51,942 nucleotides of DNA from Phycisphaerae bacterium. Lineage in GTDB: Bacteria; Planctomycetota; Phycisphaerae; Tepidisphaerales; Tepidisphaeraceae. A model generated the notes under the pieces. It ran no database searches. It was not told where the DNA came from and saw only the letters and a list, made by a program, of their open reading frames with translations. The DNA lies in assembly GCA_025924315.1 (NCBI GenBank), contig JAICIO010000035.1:1-51942 (forward strand), given 5' to 3'. Numbering within the stretch: position 1 is the stretch's first letter; each line of letters opens with the position of its first letter. Made by a program: the position numbers and the translations under genes. Positions 32,312 to 41,945 of this stretch are shown here, piece by piece.

Positions 32312-34657
32312 CTACGCTTGCGCGTCCTCGTTGGACGGCGTGACGGTCGTCGGATCGGGCGTTGCACTGTTGGCGACGACCGGGGCCGGCGTGTCCTGGT
32401 ATTCGTAGTAGGTCTTGATGTTGCGACCGTAGTAACCGCCGCCCTGTGAGCGGACGCCGTTGAGCACCACGCCGAGGTGTTCCGCCTTGAGCATGCGGAG
32501 CTGATCGCGCATGCGCTGGAGGAGTCCGCGGCTGTTGCTGCGGGCGCGGACCACGCTGATCACGCCATCGACGCGCGGCGCGAGCGCCACCGTTTCGCTG
32601 ACGAGCAGCATGGGACCCGAGTCGAAGATCACGTGATCGTATTCTTCCAGTGCCCGCTCGATGAAATCGATGAGCAGCTGGCTTTCCATGAGCTCGGTCG
32701 GGTTGGTCGGCCGCGGACCGGTCGTCATGATGTCGAGGTTCGGCACTTCGGTCTGGTGAACCGCCGTCTCGAAGTTCTCGATGTCGCTGAGGCAGTTGCT
32801 GAAGCCCATGTCGTTGCCGGCGGTGAAGAGCTTGTGCAGCTCCGGCCGACGGAAGTTGGCATCGACGAGCAGGATCCGACGGCCATTGAGCGCCAGACCC
32901 GCCGCGAGGTTGCAGGCGACGGTTGTCTTGCCGTCCTGCGGGCCGGGGCTCGTGACGAGAATGCTGCGCGTGGTGTCGAGCGACGCCGCGTGCTGCATGC
33001 GCGTCCGCACCTGGCGGAACTGTTCCGCGATGATCGACGTCGGGGCGCGGAAGATAACCAGCGGGAGCGGGATATCGTTCACTTCCGGATCGTCGTCCTC
33101 ATGCGGGATCATGCCGAGCAGGTTCATCTGACCGACGCGCTGGATGTCGCGCGGCGAGCGGACGGTCGTGTCGACGATCTCGCGAGTGAACGCGATGCCG
33201 AGACTCAGCGCGAGGCCCAGTGCGACGGTAACGGCCACCGTGATCGGCATGCGTGGGAAGCTGCGGCTGTCCGGCTGTTCCGGCATCTGCGCCCAGTCAA
33301 TCGCGGCCAAGTCGGCACGGTTGTTGTACTGAGCGATTTCGTCCAGCTTCTCGGTGACCGCCTTGAGCTGTTCCTGATCGTACTGCAGCTCGTCCTTGTT
33401 CCGCAGGTAATCCATGCGGACCAGATTCACTTCGCCGAGCTCGTCCTTCAGCTTGTCGATGTACTGCGTGATGGTGTCGAGCTGCGCTTTGGCCGACGCA
33501 ACTTCGCCCGCGAGGCCATCGCGATAGTTCACGCGCAGATTCGCGCGGACCTCTTCCATCTGACGTTCGAGCTGCCGGCGAGCGGTTTCGCAGGCGGCTT
33601 GCTGCTTCTTGTAAATCGGGTTCTGATCACCGAGGCCCTGGCCGGCGAGTTCGTCGAGGCCGAGTTCCCGTTCATTCAGCGTCCCGCGCAGCTGGCGGAC
33701 CGTCGGGTCGTTGTTCACTTCCTGCGTGAGTTCCGGCGGATCGATTCCTTGATCGAGCTGCTTCTTCACGTTTTCGTACTGCGCCTGCAGCAATTCATAC
33801 TTGGTGCGGATATCCCACTGCTTGTCGGACGAAGCGCGAAGATCCATTTCCTTCGGGCTGACTTCGCCGGGATTTCCCGAGACGCCGTCTTTGGTCAGCG
33901 TCATCGACTGCCCGCGCATGTCCTGCTTGAGGTTGGTGATCTTGCCTTCGAGCTTCTGCCTCGTCAGCGTCAGGTCCGACGTGCGGTTGCTCTGCTTGCT
34001 GGCGTTGATCTCGCTCTGGTTGTGGAGATGGCGATTGACCAGCTCCTTCATGATCGTGACACAGTCCTTCGGCACGCTGAAGGACATGCCGACCTGGATG
34101 AGCTTCGAGTCGGCGATCGGCGCGACCGTGAAGTTATCCTGAAGATCTTCCTTTGCGGCCGTGAGATCCGGCACAACCTTGTACGTTCCATCCGCCTGCT
34201 TGGCCTGCACCATGAACTGGTGGAACCAGACAGTGTTGCGAACCGGGTTGTACGGATCCGTGAGAACCTGAGTGAAGAGCGAATCGTGCTTGAGCAGCTG
34301 CGCTTGCGTGCGCCCTTCGATGTTCAAGACCGACGTGTCGAGCTCGGGCTGCTCCGACTGCATCGGGTTGTATCCGCGGATGGGCTGGATCTGCACATAG
34401 CCGATGGCCGTGTAACGGGGGAACTTCTTCGCAAGGAAGAAGTTGAGCGCGATCCCCGCACCAATGGAGATGATCAACGTGATGATGATCAGCCACGCAT
34501 TCGCACGGAGGACGCGCCAGACGTCGCCCCCAGTCATTCCGAAGCCCTGCTGAGCATGGCTCGGGTGTACACCGGCCACCTGCGTTGGCATGGCCAGCGT
34601 CCCTGGCTGATTAGGCCGGGGCAAACGAATGCTGGTCGTTTGCGGCAAGGTGGTCAT
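32312..34657 (-). CDS. Wzc-like polysaccharide co-polymerase / tyrosine autokinase
   Basis: A 781-residue fusion of a Wzz-like chain-length regulator and a BY-kinase. Transmembrane helix 1 (about 53-75) and helix 2 (about 465-490) flank a periplasmic region rich in coiled coil (about 200-460), with a Pro-containing SFPRMPIT before helix 2. The cytoplasmic kinase has Walker A SPGPQDGKTTVACN, Walker A' LLVDANFRRPE and Walker B HVIFDSGPMLL. The tail GGYYGRNIKTYYEY supplies a tyrosine cluster for autophosphorylation. It should control polymer length and export together with the Wza-like lipoprotein. GGAG lies about ten bases before the ATG. It is the last gene of the exopolysaccharide unit. Confidence 0.9.
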   Translation of the reverse strand: MTTLPQTTSIRLPRPNQPGTLAMPTQVAGVHPSHAQQGFGMTGGDVWRVLRANAWLIIITLIISIGAGIALNFFLAKKFPRYTAIGYVQIQPIRGYNPMQSEQPELDTSVLNIEGRTQAQLLKHDSLFTQVLTDPYNPVRNTVWFHQFMVQAKQADGTYKVVPDLTAAKEDLQDNFTVAPIADSKLIQVGMSFSVPKDCVTIMKELVNRHLHNQSEINASKQSNRTSDLTLTRQKLEGKITNLKQDMRGQSMTLTKDGVSGNPGEVSPKEMDLRASSDKQWDIRTKYELLQAQYENVKKQLDQGIDPPELTQEVNNDPTVRQLRGTLNERELGLDELAGQGLGDQNPIYKKQQAACETARRQLERQMEEVRANLRVNYRDGLAGEVASAKAQLDTITQYIDKLKDELGEVNLVRMDYLRNKDELQYDQEQLKAVTEKLDEIAQYNNRADLAAIDWAQMPEQPDSRSFPRMPITVAVTVALGLALSLGIAFTREIVDTTVRSPRDIQRVGQMNLLGMIPHEDDDPEVNDIPLPLVIFRAPTSIIAEQFRQVRTRMQHAASLDTTRSILVTSPGPQDGKTTVACNLAAGLALNGRRILLVDANFRRPELHKLFTAGNDMGFSNCLSDIENFETAVHQTEVPNLDIMTTGPRPTNPTELMESQLLIDFIERALEEYDHVIFDSGPMLLVSETVALAPRVDGVISVVRARSNSRGLLQRMRDQLRMLKAEHLGVVLNGVRSQGGGYYGRNIKTYYEYQDTPAPVVANSATPDPTTVTPSNEDAQA

Positions 34658-34797
34658 ATTTTCTCGCTCCTACCGGAAGACACTGACAAAGACAGGCGCG
34701 GCGATTGTACAGTCCGATGCGCCAATGTGCATGAAAACGTTCCCATTTACCCACTTATTTCTAAGAAAATCGCGCTTCTGTCACCCGCAAGGTTTAC

Positions 34798-37700
34798 CTA
34801 ATTTCTCATCGCGGCCTGAGTTGCAGGGGTCGGCTCCTGCGGACCGCTTTTAATCTGCCGGCGCGCTTCGTCCAGCGCCGACTCAATCTTCGGTTTCAAT
34901 GGGGGATCAACGCGTTGGTCTGTCCCCTCCAACCTATCGGCGAGTTCCTCAGCCCGCAGAAGGTACTTTTCTGCTTCCCTTGGCTTCGGAGGCTGCAGTT
35001 TAAGATGTGCCTCGCCTAAATGGTAGAGGACATCTTCAAAAACTTGTCGATCCAGCGCCTGCTGAAGCAATTCGATGCCTTTGGGCACCTCACCGTTCAA
35101 CACACTCGCCCAGCCGTACGTGTCGATAATCAGCGGTTGAATCACGCCGAGCTTCTGCATCTGCTCATACGCCTGGCGACTGTAATCCAATACTTCTTCG
35201 GGCTTTGAACCTTCCATCGTGAGCAGCAAACACGCAAGATTATTCTTGGTCACATAATCTTCCGGATGTTTCGCCAGCGTGCGCTCGTAAACGTTTTTCG
35301 CCTTCTCGACTTCTGGCGGCTGCAACGACAGATAAATCACCGACGCATAACCCAGCGCGATGTCCTGCTCCGCATCGTTCAGCTTGTCGAAGTCCGCTAA
35401 CACGCTGTCGATCGACTGCACCGCGTTGGTCCGGTCCTGCTTGAGCATGTACAGATAACCCGCGACGAGACGCCAGCGCGGATCTTTCACCGCCAGCGGC
35501 TCCACGAACTGGAGCGCTTTATCCGGACCCAGCTCGTGGGCCATCGTTCGCACGATCGCGCGGCCGTCCTTGTCGTCCTTGGCCGCGTTCGTCAGCGCCA
35601 GCGCCTGCTGGAATTCCGCCAGCGATTTGTCGCGCTCGCCCAGACCCTTCCATGCAACCGCGCGAGCCTGATACGCCCACCAAAGATCCTTCTGCTTCGC
35701 CAGCAGCTGATCCGAATCATTCAGCACCGTTCGATAATCGTGCTGAGCCAACAGGATGTCGTAGTACGTGCGCGAGACGCTCAGGTTGTCCGGCGCCAGC
35801 GCGATCGCTTCGCGGATGCTCGTCAGCGCCCGCTCGAGATCCTTTCGCTGCAGCCACATCACCGCTTCGGCATGACGAAGATCGACGTCGTTCGCGAGTT
35901 GCGGCACGTTGCGCGCTTCACGCAGAACGCGAGCGACTTCAGTCCAGCGCGGCGGACGATCGGTTGCGTACAGCTCGGCGAGCTTCAATCGCGCGGTTTT
36001 TTCCGCGGGGTTGAATCGGATCGTCGCATCCAGCTCGCGCGCGGCGCTGTCCGTGTCGCCCTTGCGGCTGAACGCTTCCGCCAGCAGATATCGCGCTTCC
36101 ATCTTCGCGGGCATCAGCTCGCGAACGAGCGTCAGTTCCGCGATTGCCTGGTCCAGGTCCTTGTGCGGGTAACGAAGCCGAAGCAACCCGCGGTAGTAAA
36201 GTGCGGCCGGATTGCGCGGCTGCTGCGCGATCACCTTGTCCAGCTCCGCGGCGGCCTCCGTCGGCTTCTTGCTGTTGATGTCCACGTACGCCATGAGCAA
36301 CTGAAGCTCCGGCGTTTCCTTGTTCTGCTTCTTCATCGCCGCGTCGATCAGCGCCTTCGCTTCGTCGTTTCGCTTGGCGGCGATCAGCAGCTCGATGCGC
36401 CGCTGTTCGATTCGCGGATCGGTGAACGTCGAGCTCGTCAGCACAGTGATCGCATCGTTCTCGCGATGCTGCATCGAAAGGAGGTCGGCCAGCTGCAGCT
36501 GCATTCCTACCGTCGGATTGGTCGCGAGGAAATCGCACAGCAGCTTCTCCGCTTCCGGCACACGACCGGCGCGGCGGTAGTATTCCGCAAGACCTCCGAC
36601 CGCGGCCGGCTGATCCTTTTGCGACGGTCGCGAGATCAACGCTTTCCAGAGCTGCTCGCCGCCGTCGATATTCTTCAGTTGCAACGAAAGATCCGCGCAC
36701 GTGTCAGTCAGGCTGAGATCATCCGGCCAGCGCTGCACAGCCTTGGCAAACGTGTCGCGCGCTTTGGTGAGATAGTCGTTCTGGCCCTGCTCATCCCCCG
36801 CCGCCTGCTTCGTTCGCGCCACCGCGATGTACGCGTTGCCGAGGTTCCGATACGACGCCTGCACCATCGGGTTGCGGTCGAGCATCTGCTCGCGCTCCGG
36901 CAGCACCTTGAGCGGATCGCCGTAGTTCGTCTCATACTCCAGCGCCAGTTCCTTGAGCGTGTTGTCGTTCGGCAGGATCACGCGGGCCCGGTCGATCGCC
37001 TTTTTCGCTTCCGCGGGACGCGCCAGGGCATACAGGCACTCCACCATCCCGCGATAGGCGTCGACGTTTTGCGCCTGCTTATCGATCGTCCGCTGATAAC
37101 TCGTCACCGCCTCTTCATAGCGATTCTGCGACTGCAGCGCCTCGCCCCAGATCAACCAGCTCTGCGCCATTTCGGGCAGCGTCTTGGTGGCGTCTTCCGC
37201 GATCGCCGACGCGCCGGTCACGTCGCCCTTGGCGCTGGCGAGGCGGAACTTGAAGCTCCGCCCGCCGATGTGGTCGACATCCGCCTTGGCGAGCGGATCG
37301 ATCGACTTCGCGGCGTTGTCCCAGTCCTTCTGCAGAAGCTGGTACTGGAAAAGCTGCTGGAGAACGCGCGGGTCGTTGGGCTTGAGCTTCTGCGCCGCCT
37401 GCAGGTGCTCCATCGCCTGCGTGTTGTCCTGATCCTGCAGGTAAAAATCGTACAGCGTCAGCTCGCGCTCGAACGGATCGGCGATCTGGTCGATCAGCGC
37501 GCGGTTCTTCGCGCGGGCTTCGTCCGGAGTCGCGCTCGCGAGCGTCTCGCGCAGCGCCTTGAGCGCCGGATTCTGCGGATTCTTCGCGATCGCCTGATCG
37601 ATCGTCGCGATCGCCTGATCTTTATGACCTGTGCTGGCCTGCACGCGCGTGAGCGAGATGCTGGCGTCGACGTCGGCGGGATTTTCCTTCAGCAGCGAAT

Positions 37701-39450
37701 CCAACAACCGCGTCGCCTCGTCATTCTTGTGAAGCGCCGCGGCGACCTGCGCCTTGGCCAGCCGATCCTGGCGGTTGGTTTCCGGCAGCTTCCCGTACTG
37801 CGCATCAATCTGCGCCGCGTCCTTCGTCGGATCGAGCGTGCGCAAGACCAGCAGAATCACCGACGGATCATTGGGACGCAGCTTCGCCAGTACGTCGACG
37901 TGCGGCTTCGCGTCCTTGAAATCATTTTCGGAGACGAGCAGCTGCGCCAGCTGAAGCCGCGGTTCGAAATAGCTCGGCAGCTTCTCGACGATCTGCTGGA
38001 GACGCGTGCGGGCTTCACCCGTCTGCTGCGTCTGCGCATATCCACGGGCGAGAAGATAAATCGTCTCGTAGCGCCCGGTGTCGTTCTCGTCCATCAGGTT
38101 GAGCGCTTTAGTGAGTGTCTGAATCGCGGGAACGACATTTCCGCGATAAAGATCCATCTTTCCACGCACGCGCAGCACCGCCGGCGCTTCAGCGCCCATC
38201 GAGGTGGACACTTTGTTGATCGTGTCCTCGATCTGCGCCATCATCGCCTTGCGCTTGGCCGCATCCGGCTCGACGAGGTAGGAATCGAGCCGCAGGTTGG
38301 CGAGGTTCAGCAGCACGTGCGTCTGCTGGCTGCGGATCAGTGCACCGCGCGGCCCGCCGAGGGGCGCGGTCTCTGCGGGGATATCGCTCAGCAGCTGGAT
38401 CGCTTCCTCGCGGCGGTTGTTAACGACCAGCAAATCAGACAGCGCCAGGCGCACGACGATCTCATTCGGGCGTTCCGCGATCAGCTTGCGGTAAATTTCT
38501 TCGGATTTCTTCGCATCGCCTCGCCGGGCCAGCAGCTTGGCATAATATCCCGCGCAATCCAGATACAGATCGGACTTCGGATCGACCAGCGCGAGCGCCG
38601 TTTCGGCGCGCTTCGACGCGGTTTCCATCTCCTGGTCACTCTGCGGCGAAGGTTGCGTGATGATCGCTTCGAAATTCGCCACCTGCGCCAACCTGAAGAA
38701 CATCGCGGCGTTCTTCGGCTGGTTCTGCAGCGCTGTCGTGCAGAGCTGATCAATGTCCCCGATGATCTTTTCAAGCTGTTGCTTATCGCCCACGCGTGAG
38801 GCTTCGCCCGCTTGCAGCAGCATTCCGCGCGAGATGTAGAACGGGATGTCGGCGCTGGTCGGATCCTGCTTCATCAAGTCTTTAAGCGTGTTGATGTCTT
38901 CGTTGAGCTTGCGCGGGTCGGGCTGCGAGCCGCTGATGGCGGACTGCACGCCCGCGATTGGTCCGGCTGCTTTTGCGTTGATGTCGCTCGGATCCGCGAT
39001 CGTGAGCAGACGCGCTTTTTCGCGAATGTACGTGTATGCCTTCGGAGCCGGCCGCGGCATCAGCTCCACTTCCTGTTGCACGCGGGAGAGCAGACGCCGC
39101 AGCGCGTCGACATTCGTCGCGTCGATGTCGAGCGCATGCTCCCACGCCTGTTGTGCCTTGACGTAATTGTCGGGATCAAGCGACGATTGAGCGTCCAGCG
39201 CATCGCCGACCATCACCCACAGCGACGGATCCGCCGGCCGCTTCGAAATCGCGGTCCCGAAATCCGTCGCCGCGTCGGCGTACTTCTTCTCCGCCATCGC
39301 CTCTTTGCCGGCGAGCACGTACTTCGTCGGGTCCTTCCTGGCTTCGGAATAGAAGTAGTATCCGGTCGCGCCCGCGCCGGCGACGACGACAGCACCGAGA
39401 GCGATCACGAACTTCTTGTTGAGCTTCGTTTTTTTCTTCTTCTTCGCCAT
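34798..39450 (-). CDS. Giant TPR-repeat protein of the exopolysaccharide locus
   Basis: A 1550-residue protein made almost entirely of tetratricopeptide repeats. The Lys-rich start MAKKKKKTKLNKK is followed by a single membrane helix (about 14-34) and then TPR-like units (for example AGKEAMAEKKYADAATDFGT, QSWLIWGEALQSQNRYEEAV, AALYYRGLLRLRYPHKDLDQ). It is most likely anchored in the inner membrane with the repeats in the periplasm. TPR proteins of this kind accompany exosortase/exopolysaccharide systems and are thought to scaffold assembly. No enzyme domain is visible. It follows epsI by 69 bases and lies 140 bases from the kinase gene. Confidence 0.88.
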   Translation of the reverse strand: MAKKKKKTKLNKKFVIALGAVVVAGAGATGYYFYSEARKDPTKYVLAGKEAMAEKKYADAATDFGTAISKRPADPSLWVMVGDALDAQSSLDPDNYVKAQQAWEHALDIDATNVDALRRLLSRVQQEVELMPRPAPKAYTYIREKARLLTIADPSDINAKAAGPIAGVQSAISGSQPDPRKLNEDINTLKDLMKQDPTSADIPFYISRGMLLQAGEASRVGDKQQLEKIIGDIDQLCTTALQNQPKNAAMFFRLAQVANFEAIITQPSPQSDQEMETASKRAETALALVDPKSDLYLDCAGYYAKLLARRGDAKKSEEIYRKLIAERPNEIVVRLALSDLLVVNNRREEAIQLLSDIPAETAPLGGPRGALIRSQQTHVLLNLANLRLDSYLVEPDAAKRKAMMAQIEDTINKVSTSMGAEAPAVLRVRGKMDLYRGNVVPAIQTLTKALNLMDENDTGRYETIYLLARGYAQTQQTGEARTRLQQIVEKLPSYFEPRLQLAQLLVSENDFKDAKPHVDVLAKLRPNDPSVILLVLRTLDPTKDAAQIDAQYGKLPETNRQDRLAKAQVAAALHKNDEATRLLDSLLKENPADVDASISLTRVQASTGHKDQAIATIDQAIAKNPQNPALKALRETLASATPDEARAKNRALIDQIADPFERELTLYDFYLQDQDNTQAMEHLQAAQKLKPNDPRVLQQLFQYQLLQKDWDNAAKSIDPLAKADVDHIGGRSFKFRLASAKGDVTGASAIAEDATKTLPEMAQSWLIWGEALQSQNRYEEAVTSYQRTIDKQAQNVDAYRGMVECLYALARPAEAKKAIDRARVILPNDNTLKELALEYETNYGDPLKVLPEREQMLDRNPMVQASYRNLGNAYIAVARTKQAAGDEQGQNDYLTKARDTFAKAVQRWPDDLSLTDTCADLSLQLKNIDGGEQLWKALISRPSQKDQPAAVGGLAEYYRRAGRVPEAEKLLCDFLATNPTVGMQLQLADLLSMQHRENDAITVLTSSTFTDPRIEQRRIELLIAAKRNDEAKALIDAAMKKQNKETPELQLLMAYVDINSKKPTEAAAELDKVIAQQPRNPAALYYRGLLRLRYPHKDLDQAIAELTLVRELMPAKMEARYLLAEAFSRKGDTDSAARELDATIRFNPAEKTARLKLAELYATDRPPRWTEVARVLREARNVPQLANDVDLRHAEAVMWLQRKDLERALTSIREAIALAPDNLSVSRTYYDILLAQHDYRTVLNDSDQLLAKQKDLWWAYQARAVAWKGLGERDKSLAEFQQALALTNAAKDDKDGRAIVRTMAHELGPDKALQFVEPLAVKDPRWRLVAGYLYMLKQDRTNAVQSIDSVLADFDKLNDAEQDIALGYASVIYLSLQPPEVEKAKNVYERTLAKHPEDYVTKNNLACLLLTMEGSKPEEVLDYSRQAYEQMQKLGVIQPLIIDTYGWASVLNGEVPKGIELLQQALDRQVFEDVLYHLGEAHLKLQPPKPREAEKYLLRAEELADRLEGTDQRVDPPLKPKIESALDEARRQIKSGPQEPTPATQAAMRN

Positions 39451-39519
39451 TGCCCAAAAGCCCTTTGCTCCCCGCGCCAGGAACGATCAACGAAATGAAA
39501 ACGAGATGCGCCCGCGCCC

Positions 39520-40437
39520 CTACCGCGCCGGTTCGCTGCTCGTCGCTTTCTTCCAATCCGGCAGACACTTTTCGATCTCCGGCAACGCGTAGGTCAAAAA
39601 CCCGCGCATCACCGGCGCTGCCTTCTCTCTCTCACGGAGCAATGTCATCAGCTCCACCTTCGCATAGTACCCGTACCGCTCGCGGAGGTTCTGTAAACTC
39701 GCTCGCACGCCCAGCGGATCCGATTCGTAGTGACCGTTCACGTGGAAGAAATACGAAACGTTCCGCGTGCTGAATTCGTTGCCGGCGCCGACCTGATCTT
39801 CGAAATTGATCAGCCGTGCAGGAATCGTGCGCTGCCCTTCCGGCCGATTCGGGAAGACCTCCCAGTTCACAATCTGGTATTCCGAGGGCGCGAAACCGTC
39901 AGCCACATAACAGCGGTCGGGAATGTGCGCCACCGTATCGGCCGAGCCGGTGTAGTACGTCACCGCCAGGCGAATGCATGCGTCGGGCCGGCTCCGCTGA
40001 ATCTCACCCAGCAGCTTGGCCCGCTCGTCAGTCGACTTTCCTTCGAAAGCGGCGATCTCTTTTTCGCTCACCTTCGTCGAGTCCACGTAATCGCGGAAAA
40101 TGTATTTGTCGGTGCCGAGCACTTCTTCGATCTCGTGCTCGAGCGTTGAATCCTTCGAGACCTGCATCCACGGCCCGAGCCGCGAGGGGATCGTCTCAAC
40201 CGGCTTGGCGAGCGGCAGCGGAAGCTTCTTGAAGTACAGCTGCATGTACCGCGTCGCGGCGTTGAGCGTGACAGCGGCGACCAACAGCACGATCGTTACC
40301 GTGATAAAGCTCGGCTGACCCAAGCTACGGCGCAACGGCGAGCCCTTGCGGTGCCAGCGCAACGCGAACACGGCGATCACAATCGCCGCGATCAGCAGAA
40401 AGGGCCAAGAAACATCGAGGCTCAAATCGAGCTTCAT
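39520..40437 (-). CDS. epsI: EpsI-family exosortase-associated protein
   Basis: A 305-residue protein with two N-terminal hydrophobic helices (about 10-26 and 45-60) and a soluble EpsI/DUF3485-type domain. Visible blocks are ETIPSRLGPWM, VTYYTGSADTVAHIPDRCYV with ADGF, NWEVFPNRPEGQ and the late NVSYFFHVNGHYES. EpsI proteins are paired with exosortases and are needed for exopolysaccharide production, by a mechanism still unclear. The ATG overlaps the exosortase stop by four bases (ATGA). Confidence 0.85.
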   Translation of the reverse strand: MKLDLSLDVSWPFLLIAAIVIAVFALRWHRKGSPLRRSLGQPSFITVTIVLLVAAVTLNAATRYMQLYFKKLPLPLAKPVETIPSRLGPWMQVSKDSTLEHEIEEVLGTDKYIFRDYVDSTKVSEKEIAAFEGKSTDERAKLLGEIQRSRPDACIRLAVTYYTGSADTVAHIPDRCYVADGFAPSEYQIVNWEVFPNRPEGQRTIPARLINFEDQVGAGNEFSTRNVSYFFHVNGHYESDPLGVRASLQNLRERYGYYAKVELMTLLREREKAAPVMRGFLTYALPEIEKCLPDWKKATSSEPAR

Positions 40438-41669
40438 GCGCTATCCCTCGGCGGAGTCGGCGCGATGATGATGCCGGGATCGATGCCATGCCGCTCCGGC
40501 AACGTGGGCCGCCGCGCCACGCGCCGCCGCGGAACCGGAATCGTGACGCTCTCTGCAGCGGGCAGCGGAGCCGGTTGTTTCGGCGACGGTTGTTTCGGCG
40601 TCGTTGGCGGACGAACAATTCCGGCATGGCCCGGATCGGCGCCTTCCACTTCTTCCACAAAAATATGGTCGAGCACCCAGCAAACCAGCAGCAAGAGGAA
40701 GAACGCGGGTATCAGCATCACCATGCCGACGAACTGGTGCGCGAAACCGTTCGCCAGCTCCGTGCTCACGTATGTATCGAGCAAACCCTGTCCACTCACG
40801 CGCATCACGTTGCAGAAGATCGCGATCGGAATGCCCGAAAGCGTGATCAAAATCTTTTGCCACAATGGGCGATTCGAAAGAAATCCAATCGCGGCGCCGA
40901 CCGAGATGAACGTCATCAGCGAGCGCATGCCTGCACACGCTTCGGCGACGTTCAGCGTATGCACTGGACGCATCACGCCGTCGCCGATGCGGATCTTTGT
41001 GCCGATCTGCAGCGCCGTGACCCCCGAGATCTGCATCGTCTTGACCGCGACATTCGCCGCCAGGTTCTGAAGCGGTGTCGCCACCCAGCTATACACCAGA
41101 CCGGGCCAGGGTAAAGCACATATTAAGAAAACAATGGGGAACCATGCAATCCGCATGACGTCCCAACCGCACAGAGTGAGCACGACGCCGAAGAGCGTCA
41201 TCACCATGCCGAAGTCTTTCACGAAATCGTTCTGCCCCGGCCAGATGCCGTAGGCGAACGTGAGCAGCCCACCGAAAAGCGTACCCAAACCCCAGTCGAG
41301 CAAGACCGCCAAACCACCGAGGATGATCATGCCCCATCCGCCGGAGGTCACGTTCGATTCCTGCGAAGGCACAAACTTCGGACCGACGAACATCGCGACC
41401 AACCCCAGCGCGATCACCACAGCCGCCGAAATAAATCGCGCGCGGCTGAAGTTTCCCGCCAGCAGCGGTTTCACCTTCGCCTTCAGCAACTCTTCGCGAT
41501 TGAGGTAGAGAAAATACAGCCCGATGAACGGAATGCAGATCGAGTGACCCCAGTTCGGCTCACCCGTGAAAGGATTGGTTTTCAGCCAGAGGCGAACCAG
41601 ATTGAAGCGAAAGGTGAGCACCATCAACAAGGTGACGATGCCGATCTTGACCCACGCCGTCTGCGTCAA
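40434..41669 (-). CDS. Exosortase/archaeosortase-family transpeptidase
   Basis: A 411-residue polytopic membrane protein with the exosortase catalytic triad: C245 in VAEACAGMRSL, R290 in FCNVMRVSGQGLL and H311 in GFAHQFVGMV. About eight hydrophobic helices surround it. A hydrophilic Pro-rich tail of about 65 residues (PKQPSPKQPAPLP, RRRVARRP) follows the core. Exosortases cleave and anchor proteins with PEP-CTERM-like tails. The TTG start at 41667-41669 is the first usual start codon in frame; a CTG at 41739-41741 with GAGG five bases upstream is an alternative that would add 24 residues. Confidence 0.9.
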   Translation of the reverse strand: MTQTAWVKIGIVTLLMVLTFRFNLVRLWLKTNPFTGEPNWGHSICIPFIGLYFLYLNREELLKAKVKPLLAGNFSRARFISAAVVIALGLVAMFVGPKFVPSQESNVTSGGWGMIILGGLAVLLDWGLGTLFGGLLTFAYGIWPGQNDFVKDFGMVMTLFGVVLTLCGWDVMRIAWFPIVFLICALPWPGLVYSWVATPLQNLAANVAVKTMQISGVTALQIGTKIRIGDGVMRPVHTLNVAEACAGMRSLMTFISVGAAIGFLSNRPLWQKILITLSGIPIAIFCNVMRVSGQGLLDTYVSTELANGFAHQFVGMVMLIPAFFLLLLVCWVLDHIFVEEVEGADPGHAGIVRPPTTPKQPSPKQPAPLPAAESVTIPVPRRRVARRPTLPERHGIDPGIIIAPTPPRDSA

Positions 41670-41836
41670 ACCGGCGTAGCGGCGCGCGTCTCCATCAATG
41701 GACGAGGCATCAGACGGCGGAATGGAAGCAGCCGTGCTCAGAGAACCCTCACGATGGTGTCGTAGCTCACCGAATTAGATCGGTGATGTGGATGCGACGT
41801 TTAACGTGTCGGCAACAAATTAGCCCGATAAACCAG

Positions 41837-41883
41837 CTATCGCGGGAGCCGATCGTAAACAATACGACCTGCTCCCGCGATAG
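41837..41883. terminator. Long hairpin downstream of the Wza-like gene
   Basis: CTATCGCGGGAGC pairs with GCTCCCGCGATAG (13 bases) and the loop contains further pairing (TCGTA/TACGA). It lies about 60 bases after the stop of the export gene and upstream of the exosortase gene. It could partially terminate or process the transcript; there is only a short T-run. Confidence 0.55.
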
Positions 41884-41945
41884 TTCTGGGCGTTTTAACC
41901 CGATTTTTTCGAGACAAACTGCCCAGTCTCAAATCACCCGCTTAA

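Noticed and set aside
32477-34801. A 774-codon open frame antisense to the Wzc-like gene
   Set aside because: Same reason: compositional shadow; the Walker motifs belong to the minus strand gene.
35536-38799. A 1087-codon open frame antisense to the TPR gene
   Set aside because: It is the mirror of a highly GC-rich coding strand, rich in Arg/Leu/His, and has no recognisable domain; the TPR gene on the other strand is clearly the real one.
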